NCBI GenBank assembly: GCA_020162035.1
Contig: JAIUNM010000022.1
Location: forward strand, 1 to 60,132
Direction of reading: 5' to 3'
Origin: Bacteroidota bacterium
GTDB taxonomy: Bacteria; Bacteroidota; Bacteroidia; B-17B0; Aurantibacillaceae
DNA length: 60,132 nt
Shown: in pieces, positions 52,954-60,132 of the stretch
Layout of the letters: each line of letters opens with the position of its first letter
Position numbering within the stretch: position 1 is the stretch's first letter
Position numbers and translations under genes: made by a program
Notes under the pieces: model-generated
Databases searched by the model: none
Told to the model about the DNA's origin: nothing
What the model saw: only the letters and a program-made list of their open reading frames with translations

Positions 52954-55900
52954 ATGCTGAGGAGGAAACTTCCCTTACTTTTATTGCTTTTTATAACATT
53001 AAAAATTAATGCTCAGTTTTATTATGGCCATCAAATGGATTTTGGAAAAAACAGAATTCAGAGACAAGATTTTGTTTGGACTTATTTAGACTATGATAAA
53101 TACAGAGTTTATAATTACCAAGGAGGTATTGAGTTAGCTAAATATGTAAGTGTATCTACCGATAAAATTTTATCAGTTTTAGAAAAAAGATTAGATTATA
53201 GCCTTCAAGATAAATTAAACATAATTGTTTACAATAATCAAACCGATTTTAAACAAAGTAACATTGGCTTAAGTATTGCCGAACAAAGCAACACAGGCGG
53301 TGTTACAAAAATTATTGGTGATAAACTTTTTGTTTATTTTAATGGTTCACACGCAGATTTAGATAGACAATTAAGAGCAGCTATTGCAGAGTTATTTATA
53401 AACCAAATTTTATATGGTGGCAATATTGGCGAAATGTGGCGTAACTCAACTTTATTAAGTGTGCCAGATTGGTACACAAAAGGTTTAGTTAAATATTTAT
53501 CCGAAGGATGGACAAGTTACAGTGATAATTTATTATATGATGCAGTAAAAAACGATCATTACTCTCAATTTAATAAATTAACAGGCAGCCAAGCAATTAA
53601 TGCCGGTTATGGTTTATGGTATTACATTGTTGATACTTACGGCGAAACTTCAATTAAAGATTTATTACACATGACCCGCGCAACTAGAAACCCAGATAAT
53701 GCCTTACTTTTTGTGCTTGGAATTAATTTAAATAATCTTGTTTATGATTTTAATGATTCGTTTAATAGACGATTATTTGCTTATAAAGATTCTACAAGAA
53801 AATCTCCCATAAACAACAATAGCGTTTTAAAAAAATATAAACCAACAAGGCATTACTACCAAGTTAAAGTAAGCCCAGACGGTAAACAAGTTGTTTACGC
53901 TCGTACAGAACTTAACCAGTTACGTGTATACTTAAAAGACTTAGAAAGCGGTAAACAAAAAAGATTACTTAAATACGGAGCAAAAGTAGAAATGATTGAA
54001 GATTATAATTATCCTTTATTAGCTTGGAACCCTAAAGGAAATTTAATTGCAATGGTTTACGATTATAAAGACCAATTGGTTTTAACCTTAAACGATATTG
54101 AAACAAAAGAAAAAATAACAAAAAACTTTACAGGTTTTGAAAAAATAAATTCAATATCTTATAGCCCTGATGGAAAAAAATTAGCAATAAGTGCAGTTAA
54201 AAAAAGTAAAGGACAAAGTGATATTTTTGTTTACAGTATAAACTCTGGCGGATTAGAGCAATTAACTAACGATATTTGGGATGACAACAATCCTGTTTTT
54301 GTAAAAGGAAATAAACAAATAATTTTTGAAAGCAATAGAGAGTTAGACACTATTAAACCTAAAGATGATGCCAATTATTTTGTTAAAATACAACGCAATA
54401 TGGATTTATTTATGGCTCCATATCCTTTTACAAGCAAAGTATTAGTGCGTGTAACCAATACTCCAGATGTTAACGAAACAATGCCTCAAGCATACAACAA
54501 AGAAATTGTAACTTACTTAGCCGACAATAATGGCGTTTATAATAGATATATAGCCTCTTTTGATAGCACAATTTCTTTTGTTGATACCACCGAACATTAT
54601 CGTTATTTTTTTAAATCAGAGCCAATTACAAATTACGATAGAAATTTACTTGAACAAAATATTAATTTTTTAGGCACTCATGTTTCCGAATTAATTTTTG
54701 CAAATGGTAAAGATATGATGTTGGTAAGCCCATTACCAAAATACAACATCAACTCTAAAATAACTACACCAAAAAACACATGGTTTAAAACATCAGTAAG
54801 ACCAGTAATTACAGACCCTACAAATTTTAAAGATTTAAAAGAACCAATTGAAGAAATTAATAAAGCAGAAAAATCAGAAACAAAAAACAATGGTATAGAT
54901 TTTGATAATTACACGTTTAAAACCGAAAACAATAAACAAGAAAACGTTTCTGAAAACAACTCAAACAAACAAATTATTAATAATGCAGATACTCTTGTAA
55001 AAATAAAACCAAACAACAAACAAAAAAGTTTAGCATTTCCAATTCAAAAAAATTATTATACCTCTTTTTATACTGATTATGTGGTTAATCAACTAGACAA
55101 CTCTTTTTTAAATAATAATTATCAATTTTTTAATCCATCTGGTTCGCCAATATTTTTAAACCCTGGTTTTAATATAATGAACAAAATTGGAATAAGCGAT
55201 TTGTTTGAAGACCATAGAATTATTGGGGGCTATCGTTTTAATTTTAATTTCGATAACGAATTTATGCTTCAATACGAATACAGAAAAAAATTAATTGATC
55301 ATGAATTTGTAGTTGGCCGTCAAACTTTTAGACGCGTGCCATTATATTCAACTATTGTAGATGGGTATTACGGAAAATCTAACACACATACCGCAAGGTA
55401 TTCAATGAAAATACCTTTTAGCGAAGTTTCTGCAATTAAATTATCTGCTCTATACAGAAACGACAGACTTGTACTTTTATCTAACAATGATTTATTTTTA
55501 CCAATACCTAACTTGTACCAAAATATGGCGGGCACAAAAGCCGAATATGTTTTTGATAATACAAGAAGCGTGATGTTAAATATTTTAAATGGCTTCAGAT
55601 TTAAAGCCTTTGCCGAGTATTGGAAATTTTTAGAAACTAATGGTGATGATTTTTTTGCAGCAGGTTTTGATGCAAGGCACTATTTAAAAGTTAGCCGACA
55701 AATAACTTGGTGTAATAGAATTGCTGGTGGTACTAGTGCAGGTACGCAAAAATTAATTTATTACTTAGGAGGTGTAGATAATTGGTTACTTCCTTCGTTT
55801 AATAATAATATAAATATAGTAAGACCAGAGCAATACGGTTTTCAAACACTTGCAACTAACATGCGTGGTTTTACACAAAACATTAGAAATGGAAATAATT

Positions 55901-56262
55901 TTTTAGTTATGAATTCCGAATTAAGAATTCCAATAGTTAGATATTTATTTAGCACGCCATTTAGATCAGAATTTTTAAATAATTTGCAATTAATAGGATT
56001 TGGAGATATTGGTATGGCTTGGACAGGTATAAATCCACTTAGTAATGATAACACAAAAAATGTTCAAACATACTACCAACAAGGCACAAATATAATTTTA
56101 GAAATAAGTAACCCAAGAAGTCCGTTAGTTGCAGGTACTGGTTTTGGTGTGCGCTCTAAATTATTTGGTTATTTTGTAAGATTAGATTTTGGTTGGGGAA
56201 TTGATGAATTAAAAGTTTCAGACAAAGCACAAATACATTTATCTTTAGCAACAGATTTTTAA
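52954..56262 (+). CDS. Secreted pseudo-peptidase / TolB-like propeller / beta-barrel protein
   Basis: An 1102-residue protein with a signal peptide (ending ITLKINAQ). Three parts are seen. (1) Residues ~30-290 resemble a gluzincin (peptidase MA-like) domain, but HExxH is replaced by AELFI (145-149) and the usual WxxEGxAEY by WYTKGLVKY, so it should be inactive. (2) Residues ~300-560 hold TolB/PD40 propeller blades (YYQVKVSPDGKQVVYAR, ISYSPDGKKLAISAVKKSKG). (3) After a Lys/Asn-rich linker (~620-690), the last ~400 residues look like an Omp85-type outer-membrane barrel ending in LSLATDF with a terminal Phe. Its role is unknown; outer-membrane location is inferred. TauE-like gene follows after 2 nt. 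Confidence 0.8.
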   Translation: MLRRKLPLLLLLFITLKINAQFYYGHQMDFGKNRIQRQDFVWTYLDYDKYRVYNYQGGIELAKYVSVSTDKILSVLEKRLDYSLQDKLNIIVYNNQTDFKQSNIGLSIAEQSNTGGVTKIIGDKLFVYFNGSHADLDRQLRAAIAELFINQILYGGNIGEMWRNSTLLSVPDWYTKGLVKYLSEGWTSYSDNLLYDAVKNDHYSQFNKLTGSQAINAGYGLWYYIVDTYGETSIKDLLHMTRATRNPDNALLFVLGINLNNLVYDFNDSFNRRLFAYKDSTRKSPINNNSVLKKYKPTRHYYQVKVSPDGKQVVYARTELNQLRVYLKDLESGKQKRLLKYGAKVEMIEDYNYPLLAWNPKGNLIAMVYDYKDQLVLTLNDIETKEKITKNFTGFEKINSISYSPDGKKLAISAVKKSKGQSDIFVYSINSGGLEQLTNDIWDDNNPVFVKGNKQIIFESNRELDTIKPKDDANYFVKIQRNMDLFMAPYPFTSKVLVRVTNTPDVNETMPQAYNKEIVTYLADNNGVYNRYIASFDSTISFVDTTEHYRYFFKSEPITNYDRNLLEQNINFLGTHVSELIFANGKDMMLVSPLPKYNINSKITTPKNTWFKTSVRPVITDPTNFKDLKEPIEEINKAEKSETKNNGIDFDNYTFKTENNKQENVSENNSNKQIINNADTLVKIKPNNKQKSLAFPIQKNYYTSFYTDYVVNQLDNSFLNNNYQFFNPSGSPIFLNPGFNIMNKIGISDLFEDHRIIGGYRFNFNFDNEFMLQYEYRKKLIDHEFVVGRQTFRRVPLYSTIVDGYYGKSNTHTARYSMKIPFSEVSAIKLSALYRNDRLVLLSNNDLFLPIPNLYQNMAGTKAEYVFDNTRSVMLNILNGFRFKAFAEYWKFLETNGDDFFAAGFDARHYLKVSRQITWCNRIAGGTSAGTQKLIYYLGGVDNWLLPSFNNNINIVRPEQYGFQTLATNMRGFTQNIRNGNNFLVMNSELRIPIVRYLFSTPFRSEFLNNLQLIGFGDIGMAWTGINPLSNDNTKNVQTYYQQGTNIILEISNPRSPLVAGTGFGVRSKLFGYFVRLDFGWGIDELKVSDKAQIHLSLATDF

Positions 56263-56264
56263 AT

Positions 56265-56624
56265 ATGGAAATATTAATACTTTTAGGTGTTGGCTTAGTA
56301 GCTGGTTATTTTAGTGGTTTAATAGGTATTGGTGGAGGTGTAATTATTGTTCCACTTTTGGTTTACTTATTAAACTTTAATCAAAAAACAGCGCAAGGCA
56401 CAACATTGTTTATGTTTTTATTTCCAATAGGTATTTTAGGAACATATAATTATTATAAAGCCGGATTTATTGATTTTAAAACCGCAGGAATTATTGCAGT
56501 TACTTTTATAGTTGGAAGCTATTTTGGTGGTAAAACTTTAGTACAAATAGATACTAAATTAATTAAACAAATTTTTGGTGGCATAATAGTTTTAATAGGA
56601 ATTAAAATGCTTCTAGGAAAATAA
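56265..56624 (+). CDS. Half-size TauE/SafE-type permease
   Basis: A 119-residue membrane protein with about four membrane segments. It has one TauE/SafE repeat: GYFSGLIGIGGGVIIVPLLVYLL at the start and FIVGSYFGGKTLVQIDTKLIKQIFGG near the end. Full members (about 240-260 residues) have two such repeats and export sulfite, sulfonates or other organic anions. The gene is complete, with start, stop and tight neighbours (2 nt each side), so this is a natural short form that would need to dimerise. Confidence 0.8.
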   Translation: MEILILLGVGLVAGYFSGLIGIGGGVIIVPLLVYLLNFNQKTAQGTTLFMFLFPIGILGTYNYYKAGFIDFKTAGIIAVTFIVGSYFGGKTLVQIDTKLIKQIFGGIIVLIGIKMLLGK

Positions 56625-56626
56625 AA

Positions 56627-57805
56627 TTGAATTTACAATTAGAAATAAAAAAATTAACCGAGGAATTATTTCCTTACTTAGTTAATGTAAGAAGACATTT
56701 ACATCAAAATCCCGAGCTTTCGTTTAAAGAATATAATACAAGTAAATATATTCAAGAAGAACTCACTAAGCATAATATTTCATTTAAAGCCAACGTTGCC
56801 GGTACAGGAATTGTAGCTATCATAGAAGGGCAAAACCCAAATAGTGATTGCGCTTTGTTACGTGCAGATATGGATGCTTTGCCAATTCAAGAAACAAATA
56901 ATGTTAGTTATAAATCAATTAACAATGGTGTGATGCATGCTTGCGGACATGATGTACACAGCACTTGTGTGCTAGGTGCAGCTATTATCCTTAATCAATT
57001 AAAAAATAATTTAAAAGGTACTATTAAAATAATTTTTCAACCCGGTGAAGAAGTTTTGCCAGGAGGTGCAAAATTAATGATTGATGAAGGCATCTTAGAA
57101 AATCCAAAAGTAAACAAAGCAATTGCACTTCACGTTTTTCCAAACTTAGAAGTTGGAAAAGTTGGCTTTAAAGAAGGAATGTACATGGCAAGTACAGATG
57201 AATTGTATTTAACAATTAATGGTAAAGGAGGGCATGCAGCAATGCCTTCAGAATACATTAACCCTTTAATTATAGCATCTGAAATTTTATTAAAAATTAA
57301 TCAGGAATTTATGCTTGAGCCAAAAAACAATATTCCAACAGTTATAGCTTTTGGCAAAATAAATAGCAATGGCGCAACAAATGTAATTCCCGAACAAGTT
57401 AATATTGCTGGTACATTTCGTACTATGGATGAAAATTGGCGAAAACAAGTGCATCAAAGATTGCAAGAAATTGTAAATAATTTTTCTGAAAAATACAAGA
57501 TACAATCGCACATAGAAATTGTAAATGGATACCCTTTTTTAATAAACGATAACATGTTAACTCAAGCTTGTAGAAATAAAGCAATTTCTGTTTTAGGACA
57601 TGAAAATGTTATTGAACTACCGTTGCGAATGACTGCAGAAGACTTTGCATATATCACTCAAAAAGTTCCTAGCTGTTTTTTTAGACTTGGAACAGCAAAT
57701 TCAAATAAAAAAATAAGTGCTGGTGTGCATACATCTAATTTTGATGTTGACGAAAATTCAATTAAAGTTGGCGTTGAATTGCTGGCTAATTTCTTTTTCA
57801 TTTAG
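56627..57805 (+). CDS. M20D-type N-acyl-amino acid amidohydrolase
   Basis: A 392-residue metal-dependent hydrolase read from TTG 56627. Visible: RRHLHQNPELSFKEYNT, RADMDALPIQE, the metal-binding HACGHDVHSTC, FQPGEEVLPGGAKLMIDEG with the catalytic Glu, the LHVFPNLEVGKVGF segment, the dimerisation-domain GKGGHAAMPSEYINPL, and RMTAEDFAYITQKVPSCFFRLG. Family members remove acyl groups from amino acids or split indole-acetyl and other conjugates. No signal peptide, so cytoplasmic. It lies 2 nt after the TauE-like gene. Confidence 0.9.
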   Translation: MNLQLEIKKLTEELFPYLVNVRRHLHQNPELSFKEYNTSKYIQEELTKHNISFKANVAGTGIVAIIEGQNPNSDCALLRADMDALPIQETNNVSYKSINNGVMHACGHDVHSTCVLGAAIILNQLKNNLKGTIKIIFQPGEEVLPGGAKLMIDEGILENPKVNKAIALHVFPNLEVGKVGFKEGMYMASTDELYLTINGKGGHAAMPSEYINPLIIASEILLKINQEFMLEPKNNIPTVIAFGKINSNGATNVIPEQVNIAGTFRTMDENWRKQVHQRLQEIVNNFSEKYKIQSHIEIVNGYPFLINDNMLTQACRNKAISVLGHENVIELPLRMTAEDFAYITQKVPSCFFRLGTANSNKKISAGVHTSNFDVDENSIKVGVELLANFFFI

Positions 57806-57897
57806 ACTAAATTTAACATTTTTAACACTTTTCTTAGCTTTTGTGTTAATTTTTTGTTATTTTAGTTCTACCAAATTAACCTTCTAAATAACTCATT

Positions 57898-58311
57898 ATG
57901 AAGAAATTATTATTATTATTTGTTTTAAGTGTTTCGTTTGCTCATGCTCAGCAAAATGTAGCTGAAATATTTAGTCCAAGAATTAAAAATCAAAAAAGTA
58001 ATTCAAGTTTCTATTTTAGAATTTTAAATGTAAATCAACAAGATTTTAATTCTTATGTCACTAAGTCAAATTCGTTTGTTGGATTAACTAAACTAAGAGA
58101 GGGGTATTCCCTTGAACATAAAATTGGTTCAATTTATTTTAGCTCAACCAACCAAATTACTTTAGAGCAATTAACACAATTGATGAAATTCTTAAACTTA
58201 CATGAAATTCATTTTGATGGCAAAAAAATTTCTGTAGATGAAATTAAAAATCAAACTATTATTGTTGTTGAAAAAAATGATTCTAAATCTATAACACCTA
58301 GAAAAAATTAA
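57898..58311 (+). CDS. Small secreted protein of unknown function
   Basis: A 137-residue protein with a signal peptide (MKKLLLLFVLSVSFAHAQ). The mature part is about 119 residues, with no Cys and a Lys-rich tail (ITPRKN end). No family recognised. It precedes a giant Ig-like surface protein by 21 nt on the same strand, mirroring the arrangement at the left edge, and the two are probably co-transcribed. Confidence 0.75.
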   Translation: MKKLLLLFVLSVSFAHAQQNVAEIFSPRIKNQKSNSSFYFRILNVNQQDFNSYVTKSNSFVGLTKLREGYSLEHKIGSIYFSSTNQITLEQLTQLMKFLNLHEIHFDGKKISVDEIKNQTIIVVEKNDSKSITPRKN

Positions 58312-58332
58312 TAATAATTAATAAATTATTTT

Positions 58333-60132
58333 ATGAAAAATTTATTTACAAAAACACTTTTACTTCTGTTTTTATTTTTTTTGAATAAAAATTTTAATGC
58401 TCAAACTTACGTTCTTTCACCTCCAGGAGGTAGTGTATTTACTACATGTAAAGGTTTTGTTCAAAATGATTTATGCTGCTATGATTTTCCGTTTTGCAGC
58501 ATGGTTTACTATTGCCAAGGAGATGATCATTTTAACACATTTCAAAGTGGTACACCTGGTACACCAATAAGAATTAATTTTACTTATCTAGATTTAAATA
58601 CAGGTGATTTTGTAAGAGTTTATCAAGGAGTTGGTACAGGTGGTCCTCTGTTAGCATCATTTACAAATACATATACTAGCTTAGGCAACTTTGTTACATC
58701 AGCTACTGGAGTTATAACAATAAGATTTACTACTAATACCGATAATAATGTTGGAGATGGGTATAATGCGATTATTGGTTGTCCGCCAGTTGGTTGTGCA
58801 GGAAACTCACCAGCATCTGACATATGTTCATCTGCAACGCGTATCTGCGACTCTTACCAATATTGTGGAAACACTGGGGGATGGTACACTGCTGATAATG
58901 AACAAATAGCAATAGTAAATGGAGAATTTGATGATTTTCCAAATACATTTTTTCCTACTGGCCCTTTTTGTGGATCAATAGAAAATAATAGTTGGATTGT
59001 TTTTAAAGCAAACGCTCCTCTTCCTACTTTTTCGGTAAATGTTAGTAATTGTTCCTCATCAACAAGTGGAATTCAAATGGCTTTATTAAATTCTTCCAAT
59101 TGTAGTACATTTTCAGCTGTATCTAGTTGTGTTAGTCAAAGCACAGCACCTACATCATTCACTATAGGTGCCTCCACACCATTAACAGTTGGGAGCGATT
59201 ATTACATAATGATTGATGGCTTTGCAGGTAATTACTGCGACTATACAGTTACGCCAATGTCAGGAGTTCAAATAGCAACATTAAATCCATCATCAGCAGC
59301 AATTTGTCAAAATCAAACCTTAAATCTTGTAACATCTAATGCAGTTGCAGGTTCTACATATACATGGAGCGCAAGTACATCTGGTGCTATAGGCAGTTCA
59401 CCTTCTAGCCCATCTATTATTGCAACTCCTACTGTTGTTGGTAACACAATTTACACTGTTAGCATTACTCAGCCAAATGGTTGTGCAACTCAAACATATA
59501 CAAGATCAATTACTTTAAACCCTCTCCCTACAGCTAATGCAGGAACATCTCCATCAAGCATTACGTGCGCAAATCCAACTCGTACTCTTTCAGGGTCTGG
59601 TGGTGGAACCTATGTGTGGAGCGGTTCTGGCATTGTTAGTGGCAGTACTACAGCTAACCCAACTGTTAATGGACCTGGTCCTTTTTCTTTAACTGTAACT
59701 TCAGGTGCAGGCTGTACATCTACAAATGTTGCAACTGTAACTGTTCCAATTAATACAACAATCCCTTCACCTTTAAGCATTAGTGCAAATACAGTATTAA
59801 ATTGTGCAACTCCAACTGTAATTTTAAGCGGAACTCCTTCAAGTGGAGTAACATACACATGGTCAGGGCCTAGCGTTGTTAGTGGTGTTAATTCAGCTAA
59901 TGCTGGTGTAAATGTAGGCGGAACATACAACATGAGTGTTACATCTACTATTAATGGTTGTAAAAATTTTACAACAATAACTATTGCACCAATTAACAAT
60001 ACAACAACCAACACTCCAAGCACAGGCGGAGTAATAACCTGTTTAAATTCAGCCATAACATTATCAACCACAGCTAACACACCGTTGTATAATATAACAT
60101 GGAGTGGACCGGGGGGTTCAAGTATATCCTCA
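58333..60132 (+). CDS. Giant secreted protein with CUB-like domain and Ig-like repeats (3' end beyond window)
   Basis: The frame is open from ATG 58333 to the right edge (600 codons, no stop). It has a signal peptide ending FNAQ, then a Cys-rich CUB-like domain (about 27-155, CCYDFPFCSMVYYC and the GDFVRVYQGVGTGGPLLASF strands). Next is a second Cys-containing domain (about 160-315; NNSWIVFKANAPLPTFSV, DYYIMIDGFAGNYCDYTV) of a kind common in Bacteroidota surface proteins. Ig/PKD-like repeats follow, with TYTWSAS, TYVWSGSG, TYTWSGPS and NITWSGPG cores. T9SS export and adhesion are inferred from protein class; the C-terminus is not visible. Confidence 0.85.
   Translation, partial: MKNLFTKTLLLLFLFFLNKNFNAQTYVLSPPGGSVFTTCKGFVQNDLCCYDFPFCSMVYYCQGDDHFNTFQSGTPGTPIRINFTYLDLNTGDFVRVYQGVGTGGPLLASFTNTYTSLGNFVTSATGVITIRFTTNTDNNVGDGYNAIIGCPPVGCAGNSPASDICSSATRICDSYQYCGNTGGWYTADNEQIAIVNGEFDDFPNTFFPTGPFCGSIENNSWIVFKANAPLPTFSVNVSNCSSSTSGIQMALLNSSNCSTFSAVSSCVSQSTAPTSFTIGASTPLTVGSDYYIMIDGFAGNYCDYTVTPMSGVQIATLNPSSAAICQNQTLNLVTSNAVAGSTYTWSASTSGAIGSSPSSPSIIATPTVVGNTIYTVSITQPNGCATQTYTRSITLNPLPTANAGTSPSSITCANPTRTLSGSGGGTYVWSGSGIVSGSTTANPTVNGPGPFSLTVTSGAGCTSTNVATVTVPINTTIPSPLSISANTVLNCATPTVILSGTPSSGVTYTWSGPSVVSGVNSANAGVNVGGTYNMSVTSTINGCKNFTTITIAPINNTTTNTPSTGGVITCLNSAITLSTTANTPLYNITWSGPGGSSISS

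Noticed and set aside
52960..52965. AGGAGG, a perfect Shine-Dalgarno string
   Set aside because: It encodes Arg-Arg right after the ATG of the TolB-like protein, has no suitable start codon at the right distance, and this genome does not use such sites elsewhere in the window.
59610..60080. A 156-codon minus-strand frame rich in Val, Pro and Thr
   Set aside because: It is the antisense shadow of the Ig-like repeats at the right edge, which are biased towards stop-free antisense codons.
1..60132. CRISPR arrays, insertion sequences, phage genes
   Set aside because: No regular direct repeats, transposase, integrase or phage structural genes were found on either strand.

Overview
The window is about 60 kb of AT-rich, gene-dense bacterial chromosome and almost certainly comes from a member of the Bacteroidota. 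The evidence is a type IX secretion (T9SS) C-terminal sorting domain, very large secreted Ig-like repeat proteins, a serine palmitoyltransferase of the Bacteroidota type, a GH92 alpha-mannosidase, start sites without Shine-Dalgarno sequences, and promoter-like boxes of the Bacteroidota form TAnnTTTG. I see no insertion sequence, prophage, CRISPR array, rRNA or intact tRNA. No gene-free stretch exceeds 300 bases; the two largest are 14294-14553 (a tRNA-like fragment) and 37269-37519 (candidate LacI-type operators).

Layout. 1-1721 (minus): the 5' part of a giant Ig-like surface protein, cut by the window edge, preceded by a small secreted protein. 1843-3404 (minus): rbfA and an FtsX/LolE-like permease. 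3500-6494 (plus): a methyltransferase, an MsbA-like ABC exporter, and the wreck of an MFS drug transporter. 6532-12155 (plus): serine palmitoyltransferase, GH92 mannosidase, a lipoprotein and a secreted caspase-like protein. 12206-14293 (minus): a 3-hydroxybutyrate dehydrogenase-like SDR, and a SCO copper chaperone with a degenerate SCO-like partner. 14554-18183: lysC-lysA and a convergent methionine-type aminotransferase. 18291-25843: TPR-SpoIIE phosphatase, MBL hydrolase, dxs, RluB with a long basic extension, a VanZ-like protein and MarC. 25847-31165: mqnA, lipid kinase, GNAT-like protein, and deoC with an aldehyde dehydrogenase. 31183-38776: AddA-like helicase-nuclease, a DUF937-like protein, nadE, SprT-like protein, LacI regulator, aminotransferase. 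38834-42454: PASTA protein, T9SS cargo, RluD. 42446-47313: hutI, ilvE, rRNA methyltransferase, FucP-like sugar permease. 47345-51627 (minus): a tight sixA-ppk1-ppx-cdaA operon joining polyphosphate and c-di-AMP metabolism. 51697-57805: DUF2130 protein, a three-domain TolB/beta-barrel protein with a dead peptidase domain, a half-size TauE protein and an M20 amidohydrolase. 57898-60132: a second small secreted protein followed by a second giant Ig-like protein, cut by the right edge.

Most genes are core metabolism (lysine, isoprenoid, menaquinone, NAD, branched-chain amino acids, histidine breakdown), envelope biogenesis and RNA modification. The window is compact: of ten convergent gene pairs, five overlap at their 3' ends, and the clearest terminators lie inside coding sequence. 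Points most worth a second look are the terminator-shaped hairpin inside the GH92 signal-peptide codons, promoter-like boxes placed 4-7 nt before start codons (including a probable CTG start), the cdaA-polyphosphate operon, the secreted caspase-like protein with its lipoprotein, the SCO/pseudo-SCO pair, the pseudo-peptidase/propeller/barrel fusion, and the deleted MFS gene.
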